DNA from: Fructobacillus broussonetiae
GTDB lineage: Bacteria > Bacillota > Bacilli > Lactobacillales > Lactobacillaceae
Assembly: GCF_018437275.1 (NCBI RefSeq)
Contig: NZ_JAAMFK010000001.1
Coordinates: 237,962-301,961, forward strand
Length of the DNA stretch: 64,000 nt
Direction: 5' to 3'
A program made the translations under genes and the position numbers. Position 1 is the first letter of the stretch, and every line of letters begins with the position of its first letter. The notes beneath the pieces were generated by a model. It searched no databases and was not told where the DNA came from. It saw nothing but the letters and a program-made list of their open reading frames with translations. Below, in pieces: positions 1 to 7,882 of this stretch.

Positions 1-442
1 TACCGGTCGCAAACAAAAACTCCAGTAAGGCAGCATCACGTCGATAAAGAGGATGATCTTGTTTGTCATAAGCGACTTTAAAAAGTTCCTGAAGCTCGTT
101 TTCGTATAGGAATTCAGGCAAGTGGGCCTCGTGCTTTCGAAGCGCGACTCCTTCAAAAGGATTGTCTAGCGCCTGCCCTTCTTTAACTAAGTACGCATAG
201 AAGTTTTTTAAAGAAGAGACCTTTCGAGCGATGGTTGTCCGAGCTAAGGTGGCATCATACAAGGAACCTAAATAGACGCGAACGTCTAATGGTTTAACGG
301 CTTGAAAAGTCGAAAAACCACCATTCTCATTGAGGTAACTTACAAATGCCTCAATGTCTTTAATATAGGCTTCGATGGTCAAACGGGAGTACCCACGTTC
401 AGCCAGTAAATATGATCGATATTGTGCCACTTCTTTTATCAT
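1..442 (-). CDS. xerC: Tyrosine recombinase XerC, N-terminal part
   Basis: The reverse strand reads an open frame of about 147 residues that runs off the left edge of the window. It starts MIKEVAQYRSYLLAERGYS and contains the SAM-like core-binding domain of XerC/XerD recombinases (LTIEAYIKDIEAF, TIARKVSSLKNFYAYL, NPFEGV), then enters the catalytic domain (RRDAALLEFLFATG). The family resolves chromosome dimers at dif with a partner recombinase at the division septum. The catalytic Arg-His-Arg-Tyr residues lie outside the window, so activity cannot be judged. No strong ribosome site precedes the ATG. XerC rather than XerD or a phage integrase is inferred from sequence style alone. Confidence 0.8.
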   Translation of the reverse strand, partial: MIKEVAQYRSYLLAERGYSRLTIEAYIKDIEAFVSYLNENGGFSTFQAVKPLDVRVYLGSLYDATLARTTIARKVSSLKNFYAYLVKEGQALDNPFEGVALRKHEAHLPEFLYENELQELFKVAYDKQDHPLYRRDAALLEFLFATG

Positions 443-529
443 ACTTTTATTATACGATAAGAATTCCATTGTTTAAGGCAAATCTTAAGAAGAAGTAAAG
501 ACCCTTACGATTCAGCAAAAGCCCTACTA

Positions 530-558
530 TTACAGCAAAACGGGCAGTATAGTATAGA
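530..558 (+). promoter_or_regulatory. Promoter of the 82-aa protein gene
   Basis: TTACAG at 530-535, a 17-base spacer and TATAGA at 553-558, about 30 bases ahead of the start codon at 591. Confidence 0.5.
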
Positions 559-590
559 TAGTTATTAAACAAGTGCTAGGAGGCAACAAC

Positions 591-839
591 ATGAACTTAC
601 CAATGAATTCAACAGCAGATTACATGCGTCACAACTTGGAGTTAAAGCAGGTTAAGATTCAAGCCTTCTTCCTCCGTTTCCGCGACAACATCCTAAACAA
701 CCGCGACAAGCGCGTTGCAATGGAAGAAGGTCGTCAATTCGAACAGCAACACCACCAAGCAGATGACTTGCTTACAAAGCGTGTCATTGCAGAAAACGAC
801 CGCTACGCATACGGTTTCCGTTCAGAAAAGCGTCACTAA
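591..839 (+). CDS. Small conserved hypothetical protein, 82 aa
   Basis: Not recognised. The 82-residue product begins MNLPMNSTADYMRHNLELKQ and is rich in charged residues, with no membrane segment or cysteine; it is probably a soluble helical protein, with a Gln/His patch near the middle (EEGRQFEQQHHQADD). The ATG at 591 is chosen over a GTG at 573 because a perfect AGGAGG lies at 578-583, seven bases before the ATG. It has its own promoter and a rho-independent terminator, so it is a monocistronic unit. Codon use resembles that of highly expressed genes of this genome (AAC, TTC, CGC, AAG), suggesting good expression. No function can be assigned. Confidence 0.75.
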   Translation: MNLPMNSTADYMRHNLELKQVKIQAFFLRFRDNILNNRDKRVAMEEGRQFEQQHHQADDLLTKRVIAENDRYAYGFRSEKRH

Positions 840-854
840 AATTTAATCGATAAG

Positions 855-887
855 AAAAGCCCTTTGCTTTATGCGAAGGGCTTTTTT
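855..887 (+). terminator. Rho-independent terminator
   Basis: AAAAGCCCTT / AAGGGCTTTT stem (855-864 with 876-885) with an 11-base loop and a T run, directly behind the 82-aa gene. Confidence 0.85.
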
Positions 888-892
888 ATGTC

Positions 893-1237
893 TTATTTAA
901 CTTTCGATTGCCGTCCCTTGTTTTGACCAGAAAAAAGCTCATCATGTGATCCAATCTTTGATGGAATCAAAAGCTTGGGTTGTTCCCTAATGCGATAGAG
1001 CAGTAAAACATCATCGACACCACATGGGCGTTGGCCCTTCATAGGAGTTCGAATATGACATTCGTAGTAGCTTGATAGCTTTCGTTTTAAACGGTGATTG
1101 TTGAACTCAACAGGAAGACCCTGCCCCTCACAGAGAATCTCAATCACCTCTAAAACTTCACCCTTAATCTCACGGTCCAAACGCGTTAAACGTTTGAGCT
1201 GGGACTGAAACTTTTTAGTCGGTTTGCACTTATACAT
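893..1237 (-). CDS. YafQ-family mRNA interferase toxin
   Basis: Predicted 114-residue RelE-superfamily toxin of the YafQ branch, ribosome-dependent mRNA endonucleases. The sequence carries the YafQ landmarks: NHRL and ECHI in the middle and GSHDELF near the C-terminus, matching the histidines and the C-terminal His/Phe used for cleavage in E. coli YafQ. A basic tail of about 12 residues follows the motif. The open frame extends upstream to 1279, but the ATG at 1237 is preferred because it overlaps the stop of the upstream gene (ATGTATAA arrangement), the usual translational coupling of toxin-antitoxin pairs, and gives the family N-terminus (YKCKPTKKFQSQLKRL). Its partner is the duplicated protein upstream, not a recognisable RelB/DinJ. 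Confidence 0.8.
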   Translation of the reverse strand: MYKCKPTKKFQSQLKRLTRLDREIKGEVLEVIEILCEGQGLPVEFNNHRLKRKLSSYYECHIRTPMKGQRPCGVDDVLLLYRIREQPKLLIPSKIGSHDELFSGQNKGRQSKVK

Positions 1238-1808
1238 CGATGTCAGCCCAGAAGGCTTCCTTATCAAAAACGGCGTCATCGTGAGGGAGATAACCCCGTT
1301 CCTCTAACTGATCACAGGCAATCGCATAGTCGATGGATTCTTCCGGACTATCAATTGCAATCTGCATTAATTCAAGTGAATCACGGTAAATAAGCGGGTA
1401 ATCAGCGTCAGAAACAGGGATGATCAGCTCCCCATTCTGTTTAGATTTTTCAGATTCAAGATAGGCCCTCAAATCGTCCTTCAATTTATCGTGAGTAATC
1501 GGAATGGGGCGGCCATCCCCCTCTTTTCGTTCATTTAGCTTTTTTAGGTAACGGGCTAAGTCCAACCCGTTCCTCCTCGATGGCAAGATGTCCCGCTCCT
1601 CCAAAACTTCTGCCGCAATTGACGAATCAAGCGAGCCATCTTTTCCATCAATCACGATTTTAATGAGCTCCATGGAGTCGCGGTGAATGTAGGGGTACTC
1701 GTTATGGGAACACGGGATGTTTAGGTGTCCGCCCTGCTGGGCTTTTAAGTCATCTAAATAGGCTTGTAAGTCCTCTTTTAACGTGTTGTGGGTCAGTGCA
1801 ATTGGCAT
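1230..1808 (-). CDS. Putative antitoxin with internal tandem duplication
   Basis: 192-residue acidic protein encoded directly upstream of, and overlapping, the YafQ-like toxin gene, so an antitoxin role is inferred from position. It consists of two copies of one module of about 80 residues: copy 1 near residues 3-84 (LTHNTLKEDLQAYL, EYPYIHRDSMELIKIVID, VLEERDILP) and copy 2 near 102-184 (ITHDKLKDDLRAYL, DYPLIYRDSLELMQIAID, QLEERGYLP). It does not look like RelB, DinJ, Phd or MazE, and no ribbon-helix-helix or HTH is obvious. The ATG at 1808 is chosen because AGGAGG lies 11 bases upstream; the open frame to 1916 has no such site. A large inverted repeat lies about 110 bases upstream. Confidence 0.7.
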   Translation of the reverse strand: MPIALTHNTLKEDLQAYLDDLKAQQGGHLNIPCSHNEYPYIHRDSMELIKIVIDGKDGSLDSSIAAEVLEERDILPSRRNGLDLARYLKKLNERKEGDGRPIPITHDKLKDDLRAYLESEKSKQNGELIIPVSDADYPLIYRDSLELMQIAIDSPEESIDYAIACDQLEERGYLPHDDAVFDKEAFWADIDV

Positions 1809-1914
1809 GGGTAAAAATACCTCCTGTCTTATTCTGCATGTGCGAAAAAGCCTGCTGTACCAAGGCCTTTTGTTTTCGACCAAAGCATACAAAATAAACC
1901 CGTCTGCATATAGC

Positions 1915-1957
1915 AAAATCGCCCAAAATGTCTAATATCAACACTTTGAGCGATTTT
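1915..1957 (-). promoter_or_regulatory. Inverted repeat, possible operator of the toxin-antitoxin operon
   Basis: Two 16-base arms (1915-1930 and 1942-1957) pair at 14 of 16 positions around an 11-base spacer in the AT-rich region upstream of the antitoxin gene. Toxin-antitoxin operons are usually autorepressed at such palindromes. No run of T follows, so it is not a classical terminator. The exact promoter was not resolved. Confidence 0.5.
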
Positions 1958-2044
1958 ATATTTAATATCTAATTTTGTATTGAACCCAGTGTCAGAAAAT
2001 TACTGAACAAAGAGGGTCCCACTTGTCTAAAAACTTATTTCTTA

Positions 2045-3388
2045 TTAGTTCTTAAAGGAGTGGATTGGCGCTGGAACGTGTCCCCCACGGTTGATGAAGT
2101 CCGCGGATGACTTTTCAACGACAGGCATAACAGGAGCAGTTCCGAGCAAGCCACCGTAGTCGATCATGTCGCCGACCTTAGCCCCGTTTGTAGGTAAGAT
2201 ACGAACGGCCGTCGTCTTGTTGTTTTGGATACCGATGGCCGCTTCGTCGGCGATCATCGCAGCGATGGTCGTGGCTGGCGTTTCACCAGGGATGGCAATC
2301 ATGTCCAAACCAACGGAACAAACAGACGTCATGGCTTCCAACTTGGCTAATGAAAGCGTACCGGCCTTCACGGCGTCAATCATGCCGGCGTCTTCTGAGA
2401 CGGGGATGAAGGCACCGGACAAGCCACCAACACCTTGGGCGGCCATGACACCACCCTTTTTAACGGCGTCGTTTAGCATCATTAAGGCAGCGGTTGTTCC
2501 GTGTGTACCGACCTGTTCCAAACCGATGGCTTCAAGCACTTCGGCAACGGAGTCACCACGGGCAGGCGTTGGTGCCAAAGACAAATCGACGATACCGAAT
2601 GGTACGTTTAAGCGTTCAGCGGCGAGTGAACCAACGAGTTGACCAACACGGGTAATCTTGAATGCGGTCTTCTTGATGGTTTCAGCAACCGTCGTGATGG
2701 ATTCACCCTTCACCTTATCCAGGGCGCGCTTTACAACACCAGGTCCGGACACACCAACGTTGATGACAACGTCAGGTTCCGTGACGCCGTGGAAGGCACC
2801 GGCCATGAATGGGTTGTCCTCGACGGCGTTTGCGAAGATGACCATTTTGGCGTTGGCAGTGTCTGACAAATCCGTGATCTGCTTGACCGTTTCACCCATG
2901 AGCTTAACGGCGTCCAGGTTCATGCCGGCCTTTGATGATCCGATGTTAACGGATGACATCACGAGGTCCGTTTCGGTCAAGGCGCGTGGCAGGGACTTAA
3001 TCAAGGCCAAGTCACCGTGTGAGAAGCCCTTTTGGACCAATGCACCGTATCCACCGATGTAGTCGATGCCAACTTCTTTGGCGGCGTCGTCCAAGGCGTG
3101 GGCAAGCACCAAGATTTCTTCTTCGTTGGCGGAGCCGGCAATCATGGAAATTGGCGTGACGGAGATACGCTTGTTGGTGATGGGCACACCATATTCGCGT
3201 TCGATTTGTTTTGCAACGGCAACCAAATCTTTGGCGTAAGTGGTGATTTTTTTGTATACATTTTTAGCAGTTTCTTCTACCGTGCCACCGATGGTGTCGA
3301 GAAGAGAGATTCCCATGGTGACGGTACGGATGTCGAAGTTGTCTTCTTCGACCATCTTGATTGTTTCGAGAATTTGATTTGTTTCCAT
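2045..3388 (-). CDS. PFL-like UPF0210 (DUF711) family protein
   Basis: 447-residue protein of the UPF0210/DUF711 family, widespread in Firmicutes and archaea, structurally related to pyruvate formate-lyase-like barrels but of unknown reaction. Family stretches seen are [29 protein letters not shown] at the N-terminus (shown in part here by its first residues only for identification), glycine-rich segments such as [17 protein letters not shown], and conserved [20 protein letters not shown]. The length is normal for the family. It follows the ACT-domain gene with a gap of about 30 bases, and this UPF0237-UPF0210 gene pair is conserved in lactic acid bacteria, so the two proteins probably act together, perhaps as an amino-acid-sensing pair. 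No catalytic claim is made. Confidence 0.85.
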   Translation of the reverse strand: METNQILETIKMVEEDNFDIRTVTMGISLLDTIGGTVEETAKNVYKKITTYAKDLVAVAKQIEREYGVPITNKRISVTPISMIAGSANEEEILVLAHALDDAAKEVGIDYIGGYGALVQKGFSHGDLALIKSLPRALTETDLVMSSVNIGSSKAGMNLDAVKLMGETVKQITDLSDTANAKMVIFANAVEDNPFMAGAFHGVTEPDVVINVGVSGPGVVKRALDKVKGESITTVAETIKKTAFKITRVGQLVGSLAAERLNVPFGIVDLSLAPTPARGDSVAEVLEAIGLEQVGTHGTTAALMMLNDAVKKGGVMAAQGVGGLSGAFIPVSEDAGMIDAVKAGTLSLAKLEAMTSVCSVGLDMIAIPGETPATTIAAMIADEAAIGIQNNKTTAVRILPTNGAKVGDMIDYGGLLGTAPVMPVVEKSSADFINRGGHVPAPIHSFKN

Positions 3389-3417
3389 TAGGCTATCCTT
3401 TATTGTGCTGGGGTAGC

Positions 3418-3684
3418 TTAAACCCGGGCCATTGAGTCGAAGAGTTCTTCGCGTTGAACGTGAACAGTCACGCCAAGCTTGTCTCCGGCGGCTTTCAGGG
3501 CTTCGTGGACATCGTTAAACTTATCGTCTTTTTCGATGTTGACGAGCATGGACATGGTGAAGGTGCTGCCCATGATGGTTTGTGAGAGATCCAAAATGTT
3601 GGCATTGTTTTCGGAAAGGCACGTGGCAATTCCAGCAACGATTCCGGCCTTGTCTTTTCCGACAGCAGTAACAACAGCTTGCAT
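3418..3684 (-). CDS. ACT domain protein, UPF0237 family
   Basis: 88-residue stand-alone ACT domain. ACT domains bind small ligands, often amino acids, as dimers. The expected pattern is present: [21 protein letters not shown] at the ligand-facing turn (quoted only to its length limit) followed by [10 protein letters not shown] and a C-terminal [11 protein letters not shown]. It is the first gene of a two-gene operon with the UPF0210 gene. The ATG at 3684 is preceded by an AAAGAGGAATACTT site. Function in the cell is unknown; a regulatory or sensory role for the downstream protein is inferred from the conserved pairing. Confidence 0.85.
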   Translation of the reverse strand: MQAVVTAVGKDKAGIVAGIATCLSENNANILDLSQTIMGSTFTMSMLVNIEKDDKFNDVHEALKAAGDKLGVTVHVQREELFDSMARV

Positions 3685-3707
3685 AAGTATTCCTCTTTTT
3701 CTTTCTG

Positions 3708-3729
3708 TAAAAACGGCCCCTTCGGGGCC
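3708..3729 (-). terminator. Rho-independent terminator
   Basis: GGCCCC-TTC-GGGGCC stem with a T run on the minus strand, downstream of the deoxyribosyltransferase gene. Confidence 0.75.
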
Positions 3730-3766
3730 TTCAAACGTGAGGCCAACGGCCCTGCACTACTAAACC

Positions 3767-4210
3767 TTAGATAACTGACCCGTCGTATGGGATTTCTTCC
3801 ATCTTATCGAGGTCGTAATCACTGACGGCCTCCACCTTGTGGAGGTAGGCCGTCAAAGACTTCGCTAACATCAGGTTCAACGTCACATCGTCTTCTTTGA
3901 TGATGACAACAGGAATGTCCTTGGCATAGGCGTATCCCACTTCCCAGGCAGTCCCTGAATCAGCGTCGGCACCGTCAAAATCCGAGAGTGCAATCATCAC
4001 ATCGGCATTGTCGATGGCTTCCACATCAGAGGTGTAAGCGGCAACCTGCCATTCGGGTGAAAACATCTCAAACTCTTCGTGTTGGTGTTGTCGTGGTGAA
4101 AAAACATCACCAACTTGGGGATGGTCAGCTAACACCTTCTCCAAACGAGCAACCTGATCGACCTGTTTTTCAGAGAAAAAAGGTCCTGCGAGATACACAT
4201 TCTTAGCCAT
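3767..4210 (-). CDS. Nucleoside 2-deoxyribosyltransferase
   Basis: 147-residue enzyme of the NDT family, which moves the 2-deoxyribosyl group between purine or pyrimidine bases in nucleoside salvage. Visible features are the N-terminal strand and loop NVYLAGPFFS, the DNADVMIAL segment, and the signature DSGTAWEVGYAYA in which Glu90 should be the nucleophile. The C-terminus (EIPYDGSVI) resembles that of the Lactobacillus leichmannii enzyme. It is a single-gene unit with its own terminator, lying between the ACT/UPF0210 operon and the HMG-CoA synthase gene. Base specificity (purine-only or general) cannot be read from the sequence. Confidence 0.9.
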   Translation of the reverse strand: MAKNVYLAGPFFSEKQVDQVARLEKVLADHPQVGDVFSPRQHQHEEFEMFSPEWQVAAYTSDVEAIDNADVMIALSDFDGADADSGTAWEVGYAYAKDIPVVIIKEDDVTLNLMLAKSLTAYLHKVEAVSDYDLDKMEEIPYDGSVI

Positions 4211-4249
4211 AAGAACTCCTTTTGTTTTGTACTTGTTCTATAGTTTATC

Positions 4250-4276
4250 AAAAAAGACCCCAAACGGGGTCTTTTT
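4250..4276 (-). terminator. Bidirectional terminator
   Basis: AAAGACCCC-AAAC-GGGGTCTTT with A/T runs on both sides, downstream of the HMG-CoA synthase gene. Confidence 0.8.
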
Positions 4277-4386
4277 CTTCGTTATTTTAAAGTACAAATT
4301 GGAATCATTTGCATCGGCTTGCTGGCCAGGAATAACACAATTCGAAGGCACTGGTGCTCCCAGCACTTATATTAAAAACAGAACGT

Positions 4387-5580
4387 TTACTTCGCCGTCT
4401 TATACAAACGGTAGTGGTCCTTCCAACCGGCAAAGTAGCATTGGCCAGCAGCCAACTTCCCTTCAGCAGCCAAAGCCACACCTTCCGTCTCACTATCATC
4501 GGATGAATCCAGCTTCTGACTTTCGAACACCTTCTCGTATTCGGTCACTGAGAGCTTCATACGAGCGTCCAACATACCTTGGACGTCCTGCTCTGCCAAA
4601 ACGTCTTCATAGCCCTGAGTGAGCGTAAGAGAGAACAATTCGGCTTCGGCACCTGAGCCAAAGGAGAATACACCGACACGGTCGCCAGCCTGATAACCTT
4701 TGGCCTCCTTCAAGAGGCTCATGAGTGACAGGTAAACAGATCCAGTGTAAAGGTTTCCAACGTAACGGTTGTAAAACTGTGAGGCAGCCAATTGTTCCAT
4801 GAAGTAGGCCTGTTTTGTTGACGTCACTTCATCAAGGATTTGTTCGAGGGCCTTCTTCCCCATCTTCGTGTATGGCAAGTGGAAGGCAAAGCCCTTGAAG
4901 TCAGGCAAGTGCAAGCCCGTGTTCTTCTTGTAGGCATTCCACAAGTCCATGAACATTTCCTTATAGATGTCGGTCGACAAGTGACCGTCGACTAAGGCAA
5001 TGTCGGAATCGATTGGACGCCAGAAGTCCTTTTCGTCCTTTGATTCGTAGACGGAGTCATCGTTGATAACAGCGACCTTAGGGTCAGTTGAAATCAACAT
5101 GGCAACGGCCCCACCACCCTGGGTGACTTCACCGGGTGTCTTCAAACCGTAGCGCGCAATGTCAGAGGCGATCACCAAGACCTTCTTGTCTGGGTGAAGC
5201 GTGACGAAGTCCTTGGCCTGCATCAAGGCAAAGGTTCCCGCGTAACAGGCCTGCTTCATTTCAATGGCACGGATGCTATCACGCAAGCCGAGCTGGTCTT
5301 TTGCAAACATCGCACCGGATTTGGAGTTGTCGACTCCGGATTCAGAGGCAAACAAAAGCATCTCGACGGCGGCGCGGTCCGCGTCCGACTTTAAAAGCTT
5401 TGACGCCGCGTTGACACCCATGGTGACAACGTCTTCGAAGTTGGGGATGACCGTCTGCACGGACTGCCCAATGCCAATCGTGAACTTGTCGGGTTCTTCA
5501 CCGCGGGCATTGGCCAAATCGACCATGTCCAAGGAATAACCTGGCGTGTAAAACGAAATTCCTTCAATTCCAACTGCCAT
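4387..5580 (-). CDS. mvaS: Hydroxymethylglutaryl-CoA synthase
   Basis: 397-residue HMG-CoA synthase, which condenses acetyl-CoA with acetoacetyl-CoA in the mevalonate route to isoprenoids used by Gram-positive cocci and lactobacilli. The catalytic triad is visible: Glu80 in FASESGVDNSK, Cys112 in KQACYAGTFAL, and His234 in GFAFHLPYTKMG. Length is typical of the bacterial enzyme. The ATG at 5580 is preceded by AAAAAAGGAGTGTT. It is transcribed alone between two terminators. No odd features. Confidence 0.95.
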   Translation of the reverse strand: MAVGIEGISFYTPGYSLDMVDLANARGEEPDKFTIGIGQSVQTVIPNFEDVVTMGVNAASKLLKSDADRAAVEMLLFASESGVDNSKSGAMFAKDQLGLRDSIRAIEMKQACYAGTFALMQAKDFVTLHPDKKVLVIASDIARYGLKTPGEVTQGGGAVAMLISTDPKVAVINDDSVYESKDEKDFWRPIDSDIALVDGHLSTDIYKEMFMDLWNAYKKNTGLHLPDFKGFAFHLPYTKMGKKALEQILDEVTSTKQAYFMEQLAASQFYNRYVGNLYTGSVYLSLMSLLKEAKGYQAGDRVGVFSFGSGAEAELFSLTLTQGYEDVLAEQDVQGMLDARMKLSVTEYEKVFESQKLDSSDDSETEGVALAAEGKLAAGQCYFAGWKDHYRLYKTAK

Positions 5581-5600
5581 ATAACACTCCTTTTTTAAGC

Positions 5601-5623
5601 AAAAAAGCGCTTTTCAGCGCTTT
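5601..5623 (-). terminator. Rho-independent terminator
   Basis: AAAGCGC / GCGCTTT stem with a T run on the minus strand, behind the ABC-F gene. Confidence 0.8.
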
Positions 5624-5633
5624 GGTTGAAACA

Positions 5634-7259
5634 TTAATCGTACAAAGCCTTGACCTTGGCTTGGATGGATTCTGATGAGATGAATTCATCGTAGGTCGTA
5701 TCCAAACGGTCAACCACACCCTTGTTTGAAACTTCAACAATGTGGTTTGCGGTCGTTTCCAAGAACTCGTGATCGTGAGAAGTCATGATAACAGAACCCT
5801 TGAAGTCCGCAACGGCATCGTTCATTGATTGGATGGACTCCAAATCCAAGTGGTTGGTTGGGTCATCCAAGAGCAAGACGTTTGCCTTCAGCAACATCAT
5901 CTTGGCCAAAACGATACGAACCTTTTCTCCTCCAGAGAGGACCTTGATTTGCTTCAAGGCGTCGTCACCCTTGAAGAGCATTTGACCAAGCATACCACGG
6001 AGTGATGTGTTGTCCTTTTGTTCTTCTTCGGCGTATTCACGCAACCAGTCCAAGATAACGTCTTCTTGGTTGTCAAAGTTGTCGTTCAAATCCTTTGCCA
6101 AGTATGACTGTGAAGTCGTCACACCCCAGGTAACCGTTCCTTCGTCCGGTTCCATGGTACCAGCCAAGATTTGCATCAAGTTCGTGGTTGCCAAATCTGA
6201 ACGAGACAGGATGGCGATCTTGTCACCAGGACGACCAGTGAAGGTAATGTTGTCCAAGACCTTTTCGCCATCGATGGTCTTTGAAATGCCTTCAACCTTC
6301 ACCATGTCGTTTCCGAGTTCACGGTTCATAGGGAAAGAGATGTAAGGATACTTACGTGATGAAGGCTTGATATCATCCAAAGTAATCTTGTCCAACTGCT
6401 TTTTACGAGCAGTGGCCTGCTTGGACTTGGAAGCGTTGGCTGAGAATCGCGCAACGAATTCTTGAAGCTGCTTGATTTGTTCTTCCTTCTTTGCGTTTTG
6501 CTGAGAAGCCAAACGTTGGGCCAATTCAGCTGATTCACGCCAGAAGTCGTAGTTACCAACGAACGGCGTGATCTTACCGTAGTCAACATCCAAAATGTTT
6601 GTCGAAACAACGTTCAAGAAGTGACGGTCGTGGGATACGACGATGACAAGGTTTTCGAAATCGGCCAAGAAGTCTTCCAACCAAGCAATGGTTTGCACGT
6701 CAAGACCGTTGGTTGGTTCGTCTAGAACCAAGATGTCGGGGTTACCGAACAAGGCTTGGGCCAAGAGGACCTTCACCTTGTCGTTTTCGGTGACTTCACC
6801 CATCAACGTGTATTGCATACCTTCGTCGATGCCAAGCTTTGTGAGCAACTGCGCCGCTTCGGCTTCGGCGTTCCAACCGTCGAGTTCTTCGAATTCGGCA
6901 GACAAGTCACCAACGCGAACACCGTCTTCGTCTGAGAAGTCAGGCTTAGCGTAGATGGCATCCATTTCAGTCTTCACTTCATACAAACGCTTGTGACCTT
7001 GAACAACCGTGTCCATGACCGTTGAGTCGTCGTACTTAAAGTGATCCTGTTCCAATGAAGACATCCGCTCACCCGTGGTGATGTTGATCTGTCCTTCAGT
7101 TGGTTCGAGTTGTCCTTGGAGCAACTTCAAGAAAGTTGACTTACCTGCTCCGTTGGCTCCGATGATTCCATACGTGTGGCCGGGAACCAATTTTAAGTTA
7201 ACGTCCTGGTAGAGCTTCTTACCAGAGAATGAAAAGCTCATATCTGAAACTGTAATCAA
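5634..7259 (-). CDS. ABC-F family ATPase, YkpA/YbiT type
   Basis: 541-residue soluble protein with two ABC ATPase domains and no membrane domain, typical of ABC-F proteins that act on the ribosome. Domain 1 (about 1-250) has Walker A GANGAGKST and Walker B ILVLDEPTNGLD; its ABC signature is degenerate (TENDKVKVLLAQ), as is usual in the YkpA/YbiT branch. A charged helical linker (about 250-310) is the P-site tRNA-interacting motif region. Domain 2 (about 320-541) has LSGGEKVRIVLAK and VLLLDDPTNHLD, but its Walker A stretch reads ILSRSDLATTNL, without the usual GK[ST]. Whether it is translational or antibiotic-protective cannot be told. Confidence 0.9.
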   Translation of the reverse strand: MITVSDMSFSFSGKKLYQDVNLKLVPGHTYGIIGANGAGKSTFLKLLQGQLEPTEGQINITTGERMSSLEQDHFKYDDSTVMDTVVQGHKRLYEVKTEMDAIYAKPDFSDEDGVRVGDLSAEFEELDGWNAEAEAAQLLTKLGIDEGMQYTLMGEVTENDKVKVLLAQALFGNPDILVLDEPTNGLDVQTIAWLEDFLADFENLVIVVSHDRHFLNVVSTNILDVDYGKITPFVGNYDFWRESAELAQRLASQQNAKKEEQIKQLQEFVARFSANASKSKQATARKKQLDKITLDDIKPSSRKYPYISFPMNRELGNDMVKVEGISKTIDGEKVLDNITFTGRPGDKIAILSRSDLATTNLMQILAGTMEPDEGTVTWGVTTSQSYLAKDLNDNFDNQEDVILDWLREYAEEEQKDNTSLRGMLGQMLFKGDDALKQIKVLSGGEKVRIVLAKMMLLKANVLLLDDPTNHLDLESIQSMNDAVADFKGSVIMTSHDHEFLETTANHIVEVSNKGVVDRLDTTYDEFISSESIQAKVKALYD

Positions 7260-7317
7260 AGTGTTTCTCCTCCGAATTTCATTAAAATGCGAGAATTACC
7301 TTATAACAGTCTAACAG

Positions 7318-7338
7318 AAAAACGCCCGTAAATGGGCG
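7318..7338 (-). terminator. Rho-independent terminator
   Basis: CGCCC / GGGCG stem with T run on the minus strand, 20 bases behind the 130-aa membrane protein gene. Confidence 0.65.
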
Positions 7339-7357
7339 CTTTTAGTGAAATCAATTG

Positions 7358-7750
7358 TTAGACATCCTGGTAGCCACCGTCCACTGGCAATTCGTCCAGT
7401 GAGGGCTCCAAGGGTTCGGCATTCAAGTAAGTAAACATAGCTAAGACGAGGTACAAGAGCGCCAAGTAGTAACCATACGTGTCGTTAACAAAGCCAAAGA
7501 GTGCCGTTCCCAAAAGACCGAAGGTCAATGGCTGTGCCAATAGAACGGGTAACTTCCAACCTTGGTGCTTAACTGCTGCACCAAAGGCCAAGGCGAAGAG
7601 GCCGTTGATCAAAAAGTAGAGAGCGATGACCTTGGTCAACGTGCTCAGGTTCAACCAGGAGGCAATCATAGGCAAGATGACAGTCACGAGGACAATCATC
7701 GCTGACCAAAAGTAAACTGGTCTTTTTACCCATTCTTTGAATCGGTTCAT
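7358..7750 (-). CDS. Four-helix integral membrane protein, unknown function
   Basis: 130-residue protein with about four hydrophobic segments: FWSAMIVLVTVILPMIAS, VIALYFLINGLFALAFG, VLLAQPLTFGLLGTALFGF and YYLALLYLVLAMFTYL. A short basic N-terminus (NRFKEWVKR) is followed by an acidic C-terminal tail. The start at 7750 is chosen because an AGGAG lies eight bases upstream; the open frame runs further to 7825 without a ribosome site. It lies alone between rsmE and the ABC-F gene and has its own terminator. I do not recognise the family; a transport or stress role would be a guess. Confidence 0.75.
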   Translation of the reverse strand: MNRFKEWVKRPVYFWSAMIVLVTVILPMIASWLNLSTLTKVIALYFLINGLFALAFGAAVKHQGWKLPVLLAQPLTFGLLGTALFGFVNDTYGYYLALLYLVLAMFTYLNAEPLEPSLDELPVDGGYQDV

Positions 7751-7882
7751 GGTCGTATCTCCTAAAAATAATCTATTCACATTATAGTTGTTTTTAAAAA
7801 TACTGGCAAGCAATTTGGCGCTCATGAGCGCCCTCTTTGCATTAGGCTTAGGATGTCTTTTTCAGTCCAAGTCGCACCATTC

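Noticed and set aside
573..590. GTG start for the 82-aa protein
   Set aside because: The AGGAGG lies after it, and is correctly spaced for the ATG at 591.
2166..3391. Several plus-strand open frames opposite the UPF0210 gene
   Set aside because: Antisense shadows produced by codon bias of a strongly conserved gene.
7817..7832. Palindrome GGCGCTCATGAGCGCC behind rsmE as a terminator
   Set aside because: No T run follows on the minus strand; left unannotated.
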